Below, one piece after another: positions 48,062-57,587 of a stretch of 64,000 nt of DNA. A model generated the notes under the pieces. That model ran no database searches, was not told the origin of the DNA, and saw nothing but the letters and a program-made list of their open reading frames with translations. This stretch comes from Wenzhouxiangella sp. XN201. Lineage in GTDB: Bacteria; Pseudomonadota; Gammaproteobacteria; Xanthomonadales; Wenzhouxiangellaceae. The stretch lies in NCBI RefSeq assembly GCF_011008905.1, contig NZ_JAAIVI010000017.1, positions 1,403,750-1,467,749 on the forward strand. The letters are read 5' to 3'. Made by a program: the position numbers and the translations under genes. Every line of letters begins with the position of its first letter. The stretch's first letter is position 1.

Positions 48062-48798
48062 GTCCGTTTCACGTCCTCATTCCCGCCCGTCTGGCCTCGA
48101 CACGCTTGCCGCGCAAGCCACTGCTCGACCTGGCCGGGCGGGCCCTGATCCTGCGCGTCTGCGATGTGGCACGATCGGCCGGTGCCGCTAGCGTGCACGT
48201 CGCCACCGACAGTGAGGAGATCGCCGACATCGTCCGCGCCGATGGCCAGGCGGTGGTGATGACGCGCGCCGACCACGCCAGTGGGACCGATCGCCTGGTC
48301 GAGGCCGTCGAACAGCTGAACCTGGATGACGCGGGCCTGATCGTCAATCTGCAGGGCGACGAACCGGAGATGCCGGCCGGATGCCTGCAGCAGGTTGCCG
48401 CGCTGCTCGATGCCTGCCCCTCGACCGAGATGGCCACCCTGTGGCGGCCGTTCGCCGACGAGGCCGAATGGCGTGACCCGAATGTCGTCAAGCTGGTGGC
48501 CGATGCCGAGGGCAGGGCGCTGTATTTCTCGCGTAGCCCGATACCGCATGTCCGCGCCGGCGGCTGGCCACAAGACGGCGCGCGAGCCCACGTCGGCCTT
48601 TACGCCTATCGGGTCGGTGCGCTCCGAAACTGGCCGGGGCTGCCGGCGTCCGAACTGGAACGCTTTGAATCACTCGAACAACTGCGGGCACTGGCCGGCG
48701 GCTGGACCATCCGGGTTGCGCGCGCCGAAGCTGCGGTGCCGGCCGGCATTGATACGCCCGAGGACCTGGAGGCCGCACGGCGGCGCGTTTACGACTGA
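48058..48798 (+). CDS. kdsB: 3-deoxy-manno-octulosonate cytidylyltransferase
   Basis: This 246-aa enzyme makes CMP-Kdo for LPS core synthesis. The motif IPARLASTRLPRKPLLDLAG is at residues 9-28. VNLQGDEPEM and KHIGLYAYR equivalent (HVGLYAYRV) are visible. The order msbA-lpxK-kdsB matches that of LPS operons in gammaproteobacteria. The phosphatase gene starts 60-87 bases downstream after an unusually AT-rich patch. Confidence 0.95.
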   Translation: MSPFHVLIPARLASTRLPRKPLLDLAGRALILRVCDVARSAGAASVHVATDSEEIADIVRADGQAVVMTRADHASGTDRLVEAVEQLNLDDAGLIVNLQGDEPEMPAGCLQQVAALLDACPSTEMATLWRPFADEAEWRDPNVVKLVADAEGRALYFSRSPIPHVRAGGWPQDGARAHVGLYAYRVGALRNWPGLPASELERFESLEQLRALAGGWTIRVARAEAAVPAGIDTPEDLEAARRRVYD

Positions 48799-48884
48799 TC
48801 CTGATCCGCGAATGGGCCGCTTGCGCTACACTGGCGATCAGATCGACATCCTGATAAATGGCTTTTAATAGCGCTCCTAAACTC

Positions 48885-49352
48885 ATGGAAACTATACTTT
48901 TTGTATGCCTTGGAAATATCTGCCGCAGCCCCACGGCCAAGGCGGTGTTCGACTGGAAGCTGTCGCAGGCCGGACTGGTCGTCGAGACCGACTCGGCCGG
49001 AATCACCGGGTATCACGCGGGCAGTCCGCCTGACGCACGCGCCCAGGAAATCGCGCGCGCCTGGGGATTGGACATCAGCGGTGAACGAGCCCGGATCGTG
49101 ACTCCCGAGGACTTTACCCGCTTCGACCTCATCTACGCGATGGACCGATCCAACCTGGACCAGCTCAGGCAGTTGCAGCCGGCCGGGACGCGCGCGCGCG
49201 TCGATCTGGTCATGAGTTTGGCGCCCGACTACGGCCTGGAAGAGGTTCCGGATCCTTACTACGGTGCCGAAGACGGATTCCGGCAAGTGATCGATATGCT
49301 CGAGGCGGCTGCGGACCGGTTGGTTCGGGAGCTTTCCCGCCGGTCGGCATGA
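48885..49352 (+). CDS. Low-molecular-weight protein-tyrosine phosphatase
   Basis: This 155-aa phosphatase has the P-loop CLGNICRSP (Cys-x5-Arg-Ser) near residues 7-15 and the general acid Asp in DPYYG near 127. Such enzymes often reverse tyrosine phosphorylation of polysaccharide export kinases (Wzc/Wzb). An earlier ATG (48858) would add 9 residues. 48885 is preferred because the family starts at the first beta-strand, but neither has a clear ribosome site. The ATGA overlap with uvrC suggests co-expression. Confidence 0.88.
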   Translation: METILFVCLGNICRSPTAKAVFDWKLSQAGLVVETDSAGITGYHAGSPPDARAQEIARAWGLDISGERARIVTPEDFTRFDLIYAMDRSNLDQLRQLQPAGTRARVDLVMSLAPDYGLEEVPDPYYGAEDGFRQVIDMLEAAADRLVRELSRRSA

Positions 49353-51160
49353 GCGATTTCGACGGCCGCGCCTTTGCCCGGTCCCTGTCGACCGGCCCCG
49401 GCGTTTACCTGATGCGCGACGCCGACGGCAAGGTGCTGTATGTCGGCAAGGCGCGCAATCTGCGTCGGCGCGTGGCGAGCTATTTCAGTCGGCGCGATCT
49501 CGGCCCGCGTATCAATCTGCTGGTGCGCAAGGTCGCCAGCATGGAAGTCAGCCTGACCCGTACCGAGGCCGAGGCCCTGCTGCTGGAGAACGAGTGGATC
49601 AAGGCCCACCTGCCGCGCTTCAACGTCAACCTGCGAGACGACAAGAGCTATCCCTGGATTCGGCTCGAACTGGGGCATGACTATCCGCGTATCGGCTTCT
49701 ACCGCGGCAACCGCAAGCCGCCGCATCGCTACTTCGGACCGTTTTCCAGTGCCGGGGCCGTACGCGAGGCGCTCAACCAGATCTACCGCCTGTTCGGTCT
49801 GCGCCAGTGCCGCGACACGGTTTTCGCCAACCGCACGCGACCCTGCCTGCAATACCAGATCAACCGCTGCAGCGCCCCCTGCGTGGGCCACATCAGCCGG
49901 GATGACTACGCCGCCGACGTCCGTGCGGCGGTCCAGTTCCTGGAAGGCCGCAACGAGGCGGTCATCGAGCACCTGGCCGAGCGCATGGAGCAGGCCAGCC
50001 AGGCGCTGGAGTTCGAACAGGCGGCGGCCTACCGTGACCGTATACGGGCCGTGCAGCAGGTACGCGGTAGCCAGTTCGTGACCGGCGGCACCACCGATCT
50101 GGACGTCATCGGCATTCATGCCCAGTCCGGCAAGGCGGCGGTGCATGTGGTCGAGTTTCGTCATGGCCGTAACGTCGGTGGCCGCAGCCACTTTCCCGGC
50201 AACGTGCACAAGGAACTGTCCGTCGCTGAAGTGCTCGCTGCCTTCCTCGGTCAGTACTATGCCGATCGGACGCCGCCGTCGGAAATCCTGCTCTCCGACG
50301 AGCCGGCCGATTCCGCGCTGTGGGCCGAAGCACTCGGCTCCAGGCGCGAGGCCAGGGTAACGCTGAGCTGGCGGGTGCGTGGCGAGCGCGCCGAATGGGT
50401 CCGGATGGCCGCGGCCAATGCCGAAGACGCGCTGCGTCGGCGCCTGGCCGAGCGTGATCAGATCGGCCGCGGCCTGGCGGCCCTGGCCGAGTTGCTCGAC
50501 CTGGGCTCACCGCCGGAGCGCCTGGAGTGCTTCGATATCTCGCATATCTCGGGGACCGAAACGGTGGCTTCCTGCGTGGTGTTCGGCCCGCGGGGTGCCG
50601 ACAAGAAGCAGTACCGGCACTTCAACATCCGAGATGTCATTCCCGGGGACGATTACGCGGCAATGGAACAGGTACTTCGCCGGCGCTATACGCGGGCGCT
50701 GGAACAGTCCGATGAACTGCCCGACCTGGTCCTGATCGACGGTGGCAAGGGTCAGCTCGGGCGCGCCCGGGCGGTGTTCGAGGAACTCGGTCTCGACGCG
50801 ATTCCGCTGCTCGGCATCGCCAAGGGGCCGGCTCGCCGAGCCGGATACGAAACCTTCGTCATGGGCGATCGGGAAGTGGTTCCGGGCCCGCACCACGCCG
50901 CCTCGCACCTGGTCCAGCAGATCCGTGACGAAGCGCACCGCTTTGCCATCAAGGGACATCGCCAGCGGCGGCAGAAACGCGCGCAGGCTTCGCCGCTGGA
51001 GCAGGTTCGGGGTATCGGCCCCAAACGCCGGCAGGCCCTGCTCAAGGCCTTCGGTGGACTGCAGGGCATTCGTGATGCCGGTATCGACGAGCTGATGCGC
51101 GTCGGCGGCATCAATCGCAAGCTGGCCGAGGCGGTCGTCGATCAATTGAAACGTTCGTGA
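49349..51160 (+). CDS. uvrC: UvrABC excinuclease subunit C
   Basis: This 603-aa nuclease makes both incisions in nucleotide excision repair. GIY-YIG domain (GVYLMRDADGKVLYVGKARNLRRRV, about 14-38), a UVR motif near 200-235, RNase H-like nuclease domain with the ECFDISH motif, and tandem helix-hairpin-helix at the C-terminus (IGPKRRQALLKAFGG). It follows the phosphatase and precedes pgsA. Confidence 0.97.
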   Translation: MSDFDGRAFARSLSTGPGVYLMRDADGKVLYVGKARNLRRRVASYFSRRDLGPRINLLVRKVASMEVSLTRTEAEALLLENEWIKAHLPRFNVNLRDDKSYPWIRLELGHDYPRIGFYRGNRKPPHRYFGPFSSAGAVREALNQIYRLFGLRQCRDTVFANRTRPCLQYQINRCSAPCVGHISRDDYAADVRAAVQFLEGRNEAVIEHLAERMEQASQALEFEQAAAYRDRIRAVQQVRGSQFVTGGTTDLDVIGIHAQSGKAAVHVVEFRHGRNVGGRSHFPGNVHKELSVAEVLAAFLGQYYADRTPPSEILLSDEPADSALWAEALGSRREARVTLSWRVRGERAEWVRMAAANAEDALRRRLAERDQIGRGLAALAELLDLGSPPERLECFDISHISGTETVASCVVFGPRGADKKQYRHFNIRDVIPGDDYAAMEQVLRRRYTRALEQSDELPDLVLIDGGKGQLGRARAVFEELGLDAIPLLGIAKGPARRAGYETFVMGDREVVPGPHHAASHLVQQIRDEAHRFAIKGHRQRRQKRAQASPLEQVRGIGPKRRQALLKAFGGLQGIRDAGIDELMRVGGINRKLAEAVVDQLKRS

Positions 51161-51221
51161 CGGTTCCGCTGACGCGCCTGTTGCGTGATAATGACCCGCT
51201 GATTGAACCTGGAGTCACGCT

Positions 51222-51782
51222 TTGCAGCTGACCATCCCGACACTGCTGACGCTGCTGCGGATCGTGCTCATCCCGGTCCTGGTGCTGGTGTTCTACCTGC
51301 CGTTCGAGGCGTCCAACCAGGTGGCGGTGGCGTTGTTCATCCTGGCGGCCGCGACCGACTGGCTGGACGGCTGGGTGGCGCGGCGTTTCGGCATGACCAG
51401 CAGTTTCGGTGCCTTTCTCGACCCGGTAGCCGACAAGCTGATGGTGACGGTGGCGTTGCTGCTGATCGTCCAGCGGCACCCCGAGATCGGCATCGCCCTG
51501 TCGGCGGCGATCATCATCGGGCGCGAAATCACCATCTCGGCACTGCGTGAATGGATGGCGGCGCTGGGCGAGGCCGGACGGGTCAAGGTCGCGCGGGTCG
51601 GCAAGCTCAAGACCATTTTGCAGATGGTGGCGATCGGCTTTTTGCTCTATGGCGAGCCGCTGTGGATCATCCCGGTGCTCGAGATCGGGCGCTGGCTGCT
51701 GATCATCGCTGCCGTGCTCACCATCTGGTCGATGTTCATCTATCTTCGTTCGGCCTGGCCGGCCGTTCGCCAGCAATCCTGA
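51222..51782 (+). CDS. pgsA: CDP-diacylglycerol-glycerol-3-phosphate 3-phosphatidyltransferase
   Basis: The 186-aa membrane enzyme makes phosphatidylglycerol phosphate. The CDP-alcohol phosphotransferase motif DGX2ARX8GX3DX3D is complete in DGWVARRFGMTSSFGAFLDPVADKLM (about 46-70). It starts at TTG with GGAG about 8 bases upstream. The uvrC-pgsA order is conserved in gammaproteobacteria. Confidence 0.94.
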   Translation: MQLTIPTLLTLLRIVLIPVLVLVFYLPFEASNQVAVALFILAAATDWLDGWVARRFGMTSSFGAFLDPVADKLMVTVALLLIVQRHPEIGIALSAAIIIGREITISALREWMAALGEAGRVKVARVGKLKTILQMVAIGFLLYGEPLWIIPVLEIGRWLLIIAAVLTIWSMFIYLRSAWPAVRQQS

Positions 51783-51808
51783 AAGTCATCTACGCAGGGG
51801 AGTGATCC

Positions 51809-52627
51809 ATGTCGCGTGCACCCGGCAAGAAATCATCCATGGCCGATCGGGCCGATCGGCACGAACTCTACGAGGCCAGCGTGCAGGATCCGGACAGCGA
51901 ACTCGAGTTCGTCGCCGAAACCTTCGAGGCCTTGACCGGCCGGCCGCCCGAACTGATCCGGGAAGACTTCTGCGGCACGGCCAATACAGCCTGTCACTGG
52001 GTTGCGGCCGGGCCGGCGCATCGTGCCATTGCGATTGACCTCGATCCCGAGGTCCTCGACTGGGGCAGGGCGCATCACTTCGCCGCGCTGTCGGCCGATG
52101 CGAAATCGCGCATCGAGCTGATCGAGGGTGACGTGATGACGACCACGTCAGAGCCGGTCGACGCGCTGCTCGCGATGAACTTCAGTTATTACCTCTTTAC
52201 CACCCGCGAAAAGCTGCGCCGCTATTTCGAGCGGGCACGGGCTTCGTTGGCCGAAGACGGCGTGCTTTTTCTCGATTCTTTCGGCGGTTACGAGGCACAT
52301 CGCGAGCTCGAGGAGCGCACCGAGTACGACGATTTCACCTACGTCTGGGATCAGGCCAGCTTCGATCCGATCACCCATGCCATGACCTGCCAGATCCACT
52401 TCGAATTTCCGGATGGTTCGGAAATTCGGCGGGCTTTCGAATACCACTGGCGGTTGTGGACGCTTCCGGAAATCCAGGAGCTGCTACGCGAGGCCGGATT
52501 TGCCGAAGTGACCGTCTACTGGGAGGGCACGGACGAGGATACCGAAGAGGGAAATGGAATCTACGAACCGGCCGACAGCGGCGATGCCGATGCCGGCTGG
52601 ATCTGCTATATCGTGGCCCGCGGCTAA
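51809..52627 (+). CDS. Class I SAM-dependent methyltransferase, substrate unknown
   Basis: This 272-aa protein has a Rossmann methyltransferase core with EDFCGTANTACHW (motif I variant) and AIDLDPEVLDWGRAHH (acidic ribose-binding end). LLAMNFSYYLFTTREKLRRYFERARASLAEDGVLFLDSFGG follows. The C-terminal half has W-rich strands (EYHWRLWTLPEIQELLREAGF). I cannot assign a substrate. It follows pgsA by 26 bases. Confidence 0.75.
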   Translation: MSRAPGKKSSMADRADRHELYEASVQDPDSELEFVAETFEALTGRPPELIREDFCGTANTACHWVAAGPAHRAIAIDLDPEVLDWGRAHHFAALSADAKSRIELIEGDVMTTTSEPVDALLAMNFSYYLFTTREKLRRYFERARASLAEDGVLFLDSFGGYEAHRELEERTEYDDFTYVWDQASFDPITHAMTCQIHFEFPDGSEIRRAFEYHWRLWTLPEIQELLREAGFAEVTVYWEGTDEDTEEGNGIYEPADSGDADAGWICYIVARG

Positions 52628-52643
52628 GGCGAGCCTGCCAAGC

Positions 52644-53915
52644 TCAGAAAATCGAATAGACCAGGGACAGCCACTCGTCCAGACCTTCGTAGTTCGAGGG
52701 ATCGGCACTGATGAACTGGTCGATATCGAGCTCATTGAGCGCCGCGAAATGTTCTTCGTTTTCGTGCAAATCGAGCAGGACGTCGCGAATCTCTTCCTGA
52801 ATGTCCTCGGGCACCGCGGCACTGGCCGCGATCGTCACGCCGGGAAATTCCTGCGAAGTCAGTACGTTCTGCATGTTGACGTAGCGTGAGACCAGGTTGT
52901 GCGGAACGATGGCGGCGTCGGCTTCCATCGAGAACACGATCTCAACGGCGTCCAGCCAGGAACTGGCGTTGGACTGGATCATCGGCTGCTGCATCGGGTT
53001 GTCGAACCAGTTGGCGAGGATCAGGTAGCCAAGACTCGGGGCGGGCATGCTCGAGACACGTTGGCCGATAAAGTCCTGCACGCTCGAGTCTTCGTTACCG
53101 ACAGATGTCAGCAGTGAGTAGGTGATGGGTTCTTCGGCCCGAACCAGCGGCGTGTAATCATGCCGCGCCATTCGGTAGGACACCAGGTGCGGCTCCTCCA
53201 GGACCAGGTGCGGGTTCTCGCCGCGTCGGGCGCTCAGCCAGTAGCGATGATAGTCCGGCGGTGTGTCGAGTTCGAAGCGATACGGCAGGACATCGTTGAG
53301 GTAGTCCACCAGTGGTTGGTAAACCAGCTCGGCCTGATCCGGAGTGAAGATGGGGTGGCCCTGGAAGACGAATGTTTCTGCTGCGGATTCGGTCGCGGCC
53401 GGTGCATCGGTGGTTTCGGCCGGCTCGGCGGCGGCCTGCTGTTCATCAGCAGCCTGTTCATCAGCCGGCTGCTGCACTTCGGTCTCGCCATCTTCGGCAG
53501 TGACCTGCTGATCATCGGCCGGCTGCTGTGCTTCGGTCTCGCCCTCTTCGGCAGCGGCCTGTAGTTCATCGGCCGGCTGCTGTGCTTCGGTATCGGCTTC
53601 TTCGGTCGCGACCTGCTGCTCCTCGGTTGGCAGTTGCGCATCCGTATCGCCATCTTCGGCTACTGCGTCCTGCTCATCGGTAGGCTGCTGCGTCTCGGTG
53701 CTGCCGTCTTCGGAGCCCGACTGCGCTTCGTCGGCTACCTCGTCCCGGGCATCTGCGTCGCTCTCATCGGGCGCTTCAGGCTCGGATTGGGAGAGCATTT
53801 CGACCACTTCTTCGGGCGCGTCTTCGTCTTGCGAGTTCGAATCGTCCTGCGCGCAGGCCACCGTGGCCAGCAACAGAATCAGAATGCAAGCGATCAACCT
53901 TTTTGAAGTGTTCAT
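52644..53915 (-). CDS. PhnD-like substrate-binding protein with long acidic repeat linker
   Basis: The 423-aa exported protein begins with a signal sequence ending LLLATVAC (possible lipoprotein Cys21), then ~155 acidic residues, then a PhnD/phosphonate-type periplasmic-binding fold (about 182-423, FVFQGHPIFTPDQAELVYQPLVDYLNDVL). The linker contains four 18-residue repeats (73-144) plus a fifth partial copy, all with the theme T-E-x-Q-Q-P-x-D-E. No transporter permease or ATPase is adjacent, so it may be a sensor or an orphan binding protein. The ligand is unknown. Confidence 0.75.
   Translation of the reverse strand: MNTSKRLIACILILLLATVACAQDDSNSQDEDAPEEVVEMLSQSEPEAPDESDADARDEVADEAQSGSEDGSTETQQPTDEQDAVAEDGDTDAQLPTEEQQVATEEADTEAQQPADELQAAAEEGETEAQQPADDQQVTAEDGETEVQQPADEQAADEQQAAAEPAETTDAPAATESAAETFVFQGHPIFTPDQAELVYQPLVDYLNDVLPYRFELDTPPDYHRYWLSARRGENPHLVLEEPHLVSYRMARHDYTPLVRAEEPITYSLLTSVGNEDSSVQDFIGQRVSSMPAPSLGYLILANWFDNPMQQPMIQSNASSWLDAVEIVFSMEADAAIVPHNLVSRYVNMQNVLTSQEFPGVTIAASAAVPEDIQEEIRDVLLDLHENEEHFAALNELDIDQFISADPSNYEGLDEWLSLVYSIF
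53466..53699 (-). repeat. Intragenic 54-bp tandem repeat (about 4.3 units)
   Basis: Units of 54 bp (18 codons) encode the acidic linker of the PhnD-like protein: residues 73-90, 91-108, 109-126 and 127-144, then a shorter fifth copy. Each keeps the T-[ED]-x-Q-x-P-[TA]-[DE] start and A-E-[DE] end. The frame is preserved throughout, so copy-number change would only lengthen or shorten the linker. Confidence 0.8.
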
Positions 53916-53968
53916 TCAACTGACCCCTCTAAACTCATGATTTGTGGTTTTCTTTCCGGCTTCGGATG

Positions 53969-54766
53969 TTAGCACAGCGATTTCGGCGCCGTCACTCGGG
54001 CGGGGAGGCCATCCTCACCGACGAAGACCACGGCATCCTCGATCAGGCCGGTGCGAATCACCCCCAGGCCAATAGTCGTTGCGTTCGTATCCGGGCCGCG
54101 CAGCCAGTGACCGATTCTTTCACCGGTTTCGTCCCGGATATCGGCATGCGGCTCAACCCGCGCAGCTTCACCCGTCAACTGCAGTCCACAAAGGCCGTAC
54201 TTGACGCTGCCGCGGTAATGCACTCGGGCGACGACTTCCTGGCCTGGATAGCAGCCTTTTGAGTAACTGAGGCCGCCCAGTGTCTCAAGGCCGAGCCACT
54301 GCGGCAGGTGCCGACCGCTGGTGCCGGCATCGAGCCAGGGCAGGCCGCGGCAGAGATCAAGCTGTCGCCAGCGCGCCACCGAATCGGCCGCCGCAGGCGC
54401 ATCGGGGTTCAGTCCGAGATATCGGGGCGGATCGTTGTCGAAAGCCGGCAGCGAATCGTCCGCATCGAAACTTCCGGCCACCGGTTGCGATTCTGCCAGC
54501 GTGACCTGGCGGCCGATGGTATACATCGTCAACCGCTTGCGGATGTCCTCTGCCTGAACTGCGGGCAATACCAACTCGACACTGTCTTCACCGCTGCGGG
54601 CCATCATGAAGGCCAGAACGCGACCTTTGGGATCGCACCAGGCCAGTGGCGACCAGCGCTCGGGCACCAGATCGTCGACCGAGACGGTAAACTGAGCCTG
54701 GGCGAAGGCGCGGGCATCGGGCCCCGCCATCGTCAGGCAGCGGAAATCATCAAGCCGAAACTGCAT
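53969..54766 (-). CDS. ygfZ: Folate-binding Fe-S cluster protein YgfZ
   Basis: The 265-aa protein is a tetrahydrofolate-binding helper of iron-sulfur enzyme assembly (GcvT-like fold). The signature KGCYPGQEVVAR, with its conserved Cys, is present near residues 170-181. It sits head to head with the SDHAF4-like gene, with 26 bases between starts, next to the SDH operon, whose SdhB carries three Fe-S clusters. Confidence 0.92.
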   Translation of the reverse strand: MQFRLDDFRCLTMAGPDARAFAQAQFTVSVDDLVPERWSPLAWCDPKGRVLAFMMARSGEDSVELVLPAVQAEDIRKRLTMYTIGRQVTLAESQPVAGSFDADDSLPAFDNDPPRYLGLNPDAPAAADSVARWRQLDLCRGLPWLDAGTSGRHLPQWLGLETLGGLSYSKGCYPGQEVVARVHYRGSVKYGLCGLQLTGEAARVEPHADIRDETGERIGHWLRGPDTNATTIGLGVIRTGLIEDAVVFVGEDGLPARVTAPKSLC

Positions 54767-54792
54767 CGGTATGCCGGGTAAAATGGAGAGTC

Positions 54793-55005
54793 ATGAACGG
54801 GTACAATTCTACATCGTCAGGCGGCAACCCGGATCGTGCACCCTCGGCCGAATCCGCGCGGCCCGCCGACAAAACGGGTCAGGAGCGAAACCGGGCAGCC
54901 GAATGCGGCGAGCGTCCGTCAAAGGAATTCGGCGGTCGCAGGAAAGGCCTGGAGCCGACCCGCTATGGTGACTGGGAAAAAGACGGTCGCTGCATCGATT
55001 TCTGA
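54793..55005 (+). CDS. SDHAF4-like succinate dehydrogenase assembly factor (DUF1674)
   Basis: This 70-aa protein has a disordered N-terminus and the DUF1674 C-terminus KEFGGRRKGLEPTRYGDWEKDGRCIDF, the signature (PTRYGDWE..GR..DF) of mitochondrial and alphaproteobacterial SDHAF4. That factor binds flavinylated SdhA during assembly. GGAGAG precedes the ATG. It is first in the sdh operon, 29 bases before sdhC. Confidence 0.88.
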   Translation: MNGYNSTSSGGNPDRAPSAESARPADKTGQERNRAAECGERPSKEFGGRRKGLEPTRYGDWEKDGRCIDF

Positions 55006-55034
55006 TTCCGATCCATTACGGGAGCGCTGAATAC

Positions 55035-55412
55035 ATGGTGACGGACAACCGACCCCTCTCACCCCACCTGCAGGTGTATCGACCGCAACTGACGTCGGTC
55101 ACATCCATACTCCATCGCTTTTCCGGTCTGCTTCTCAGCCTGGGCATGGTCATGGTCGTGGTCTGGCTGCTTGCACTGGCGAACGGCGCGCAGGCCTTTG
55201 AATCGGTCAACGCCTGGCTGGCGAGTCCGCTCGGGCTCATCCTGCTGGTCGTCTGGACCGTGGCCCTGTTCTACCATCTGCTCAACGGTATTCGTCATCT
55301 GTTGTGGGACGCTGGCTGGCTGCTCGAACTCAAGGGCGCCTATGCTTCCGGCTGGACCGTGCTGGTCTTGACCGTTGTGCTTTCCGCCATTGTCTGGGGT
55401 GGCCTGCTATGA
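55035..55412 (+). CDS. sdhC: Succinate dehydrogenase cytochrome b556 subunit
   Basis: The 125-aa membrane anchor has three helices and the family start RPLSPHLQVYRPQLTSVTSILHRFSG, with a heme-ligand His in the second helix (FYHLLNGIRHLLWD). It helps bind ubiquinone. It overlaps sdhD by 4 bases (ATGA). Confidence 0.95.
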   Translation: MVTDNRPLSPHLQVYRPQLTSVTSILHRFSGLLLSLGMVMVVVWLLALANGAQAFESVNAWLASPLGLILLVVWTVALFYHLLNGIRHLLWDAGWLLELKGAYASGWTVLVLTVVLSAIVWGGLL

Positions 55413-55792
55413 ATGGTCTTCGCAATCCGCTGGCAAATGCCCACAACCACGGTGCGGCAGGTGATGGGGTAGGGCACTGGTGGGCACAGCGCTTCTCGGC
55501 CATCATGCTGATCTTTCTCACGGCCTGGCTGGTCTGGGCCCTGGTCAGCCTGGTCGGTGCTGACCACGCAGCGGCCGCAGCCTTCCTGGCACACCCGTTC
55601 CACGCCACCATGGGCATCCTGTTCGTGGCGACCAGTTTCTACCACGGTCAGCTCGGAGTCCAGGTGGTCATCGAAGATTACGTGCACATGCGCGCCATGG
55701 CGGTCTTCCTGATGGTGATCATCAAGGTGCTGTCCCTGTTCGGTGGCCTGCTCGCCATTCTTGCCATTCTCAAACTGGCTCTGGGAGTCTGA
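55409..55792 (+). CDS. sdhD: Succinate dehydrogenase membrane anchor subunit
   Basis: The 127-aa anchor has three helices. The second carries the conserved His and Asp/Tyr region ([19 protein letters not shown]). ATG 55409 is preferred to the longer open frame because it overlaps the sdhC stop (ATGA) and gives the family length. sdhA starts 2 bases after its stop. Confidence 0.94.
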   Translation: MNGLRNPLANAHNHGAAGDGVGHWWAQRFSAIMLIFLTAWLVWALVSLVGADHAAAAAFLAHPFHATMGILFVATSFYHGQLGVQVVIEDYVHMRAMAVFLMVIIKVLSLFGGLLAILAILKLALGV

Positions 55793-55794
55793 AC

Positions 55795-57585
55795 TTGAGT
55801 AACAGCTACGACATCACCCGGCACGAGTACGACGTGCTGGTCATCGGCGCGGGCGGCGCCGGCCTGCGCGCCACCATGGGTCTGGCCGCCACCGGGCTCA
55901 AGACCGCGTGCATCAGCAAGGTCTTTCCGACCCGTTCGCACACGGTTGCAGCCCAGGGCGGCATGAGCGCCGCGCTCGGCAACATGGGCGACGACGACTG
56001 GCGCTGGCATATGTACGACACCGTCAAGGGCTCGGACTGGCTCGGCGACCAGGATGCCATCGAGTACATGTGCAAGAACGCCATGCAGGCGGTGATCGAA
56101 CTCGAGCACTTCGGCGTGCCGTTCTCGCGTACCGAGGAGGGCAAGATCTACCAGCGGCCCTTCGGCGGCATGACTACCCACTATGGTGAAGGCACGGCGC
56201 AGCGGACGGCCGCCGCAGCCGACCGCACCGGCCATGCCATCCTGCATACGCTCTACCAGCAATCGCTCAAGCACGACGCGCAGTTTTTCATCGAATACTT
56301 CGCCATCGACCTGCTGATGGACGACGACGGCGCCTGTCGCGGTGTGCTGGCCTGGGACCTGGGTACCGGCACCTTGCATGAGTTCCGCGCCCATGCGGTT
56401 ATTCTGGCCACCGGTGGCTATGGTCGGTCTTACTTTTCCTGCACCTCGGCGCACACCTGCACCGGCGACGGTAACGGCATGGTCCTGCGTGCGGGTCTGC
56501 CGTTGCAGGATATGGAGTTTGTGCAGTTCCATCCCACGGGGATCTATGGCGCCGGCTGCCTGATCACCGAAGGCGTGCGCGGGGAGGGCGGTTATCTGAC
56601 CAACTCCGAGGGTGAGCGTTTCATGGAACGCTACGCTCCCAATGCCAAGGATCTGGCCTCGCGCGACGTGGTCTCGCGATCGATGACCATCGAGATTCGC
56701 GAGGGCCGCGGCGTGGGTCCGAACAACGACCACATTCATCTCAATCTGCAGCATCTCGGTGCCGAGGTGATTAATCAGCGCCTGCCGGGCATTGCCGAAT
56801 CGGCGCGCATCTTTGCCGGCGTCGATGTCACCCGCGATCCGATCCCGGTGCTGCCCACCGTCCACTACAACATGGGCGGCATTCCGACCAATCACCACGG
56901 CGAAGTGGTGACCCTCAAGGATGGTGATCCCGACAGCGTCGTGCCGGGACTGTACGCCATCGGCGAGGCGGCCTGTGTATCGGTACACGGCGCCAACCGC
57001 CTGGGCTCGAACTCGCTGCTCGACCTGATTGTTTTCGGTCGTGCGGTGGCGATTCACTGCGGTGAGCACATCGAACCGGGGCAGTCGCACAAGCCGTTGC
57101 CCGAGGGTACGCTGGACAAGTTGCTGGACGAATTCGACCGGCTGCGCCATGCCGACGGCGAACTGCCGACAGCCGAGATTCGCGGCGAGATGCAGCAGGT
57201 CATGCAGAACAACGCGGCGGTTTTTCGAACCGGCGAAACCCTCCAGGAAGGCTGCGAGAGCATTGCCGAAGTAGCCGGCAAGTTCGAGCAGGTCAAGGTC
57301 AGTGACCGCTCCCTGGTGTGGAACTCCGATCTGGTCGAGACGCTCGAGCTCAGGAATCTGCTCGGCAACGCGGTCACGACCATGGTGGCGGCCGAGAACC
57401 GTACCGAGAGCCGCGGCGCGCATGCACGCGAGGACTATGGTGACCGCGACGATGACAACTGGATGAAGCACACCCTGATCTGGATGGACGATGCGGGCAA
57501 GACCAGGATCGATTACCGGCCGGTGCACATGCATACCCTGACCGACGAAGCCGAAGTCATTCCGCCCAAGGCACGGACTTACTGA
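55795..57585 (+). CDS. sdhA: Succinate dehydrogenase flavoprotein subunit
   Basis: The 596-aa catalytic subunit oxidises succinate to fumarate. FAD-binding GAGGAGLRA near residues 18-26, the histidine that carries covalent FAD in [10 protein letters not shown] near 44-53, active-site His/Arg in HPTGIYG and [20 protein letters not shown] are all visible. It starts at TTG. Covalent flavinylation would depend on SdhE, encoded downstream. Confidence 0.97.
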   Translation: MSNSYDITRHEYDVLVIGAGGAGLRATMGLAATGLKTACISKVFPTRSHTVAAQGGMSAALGNMGDDDWRWHMYDTVKGSDWLGDQDAIEYMCKNAMQAVIELEHFGVPFSRTEEGKIYQRPFGGMTTHYGEGTAQRTAAAADRTGHAILHTLYQQSLKHDAQFFIEYFAIDLLMDDDGACRGVLAWDLGTGTLHEFRAHAVILATGGYGRSYFSCTSAHTCTGDGNGMVLRAGLPLQDMEFVQFHPTGIYGAGCLITEGVRGEGGYLTNSEGERFMERYAPNAKDLASRDVVSRSMTIEIREGRGVGPNNDHIHLNLQHLGAEVINQRLPGIAESARIFAGVDVTRDPIPVLPTVHYNMGGIPTNHHGEVVTLKDGDPDSVVPGLYAIGEAACVSVHGANRLGSNSLLDLIVFGRAVAIHCGEHIEPGQSHKPLPEGTLDKLLDEFDRLRHADGELPTAEIRGEMQQVMQNNAAVFRTGETLQEGCESIAEVAGKFEQVKVSDRSLVWNSDLVETLELRNLLGNAVTTMVAAENRTESRGAHAREDYGDRDDDNWMKHTLIWMDDAGKTRIDYRPVHMHTLTDEAEVIPPKARTY

Positions 57586-57587
57586 AG

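Noticed and set aside
55678-57534. Minus-strand open frame of 618 codons opposite sdhD-sdhA
   Set aside because: It mirrors sdhA codons in antisense and has no ribosome site or recognisable domain; sdhA is certain.
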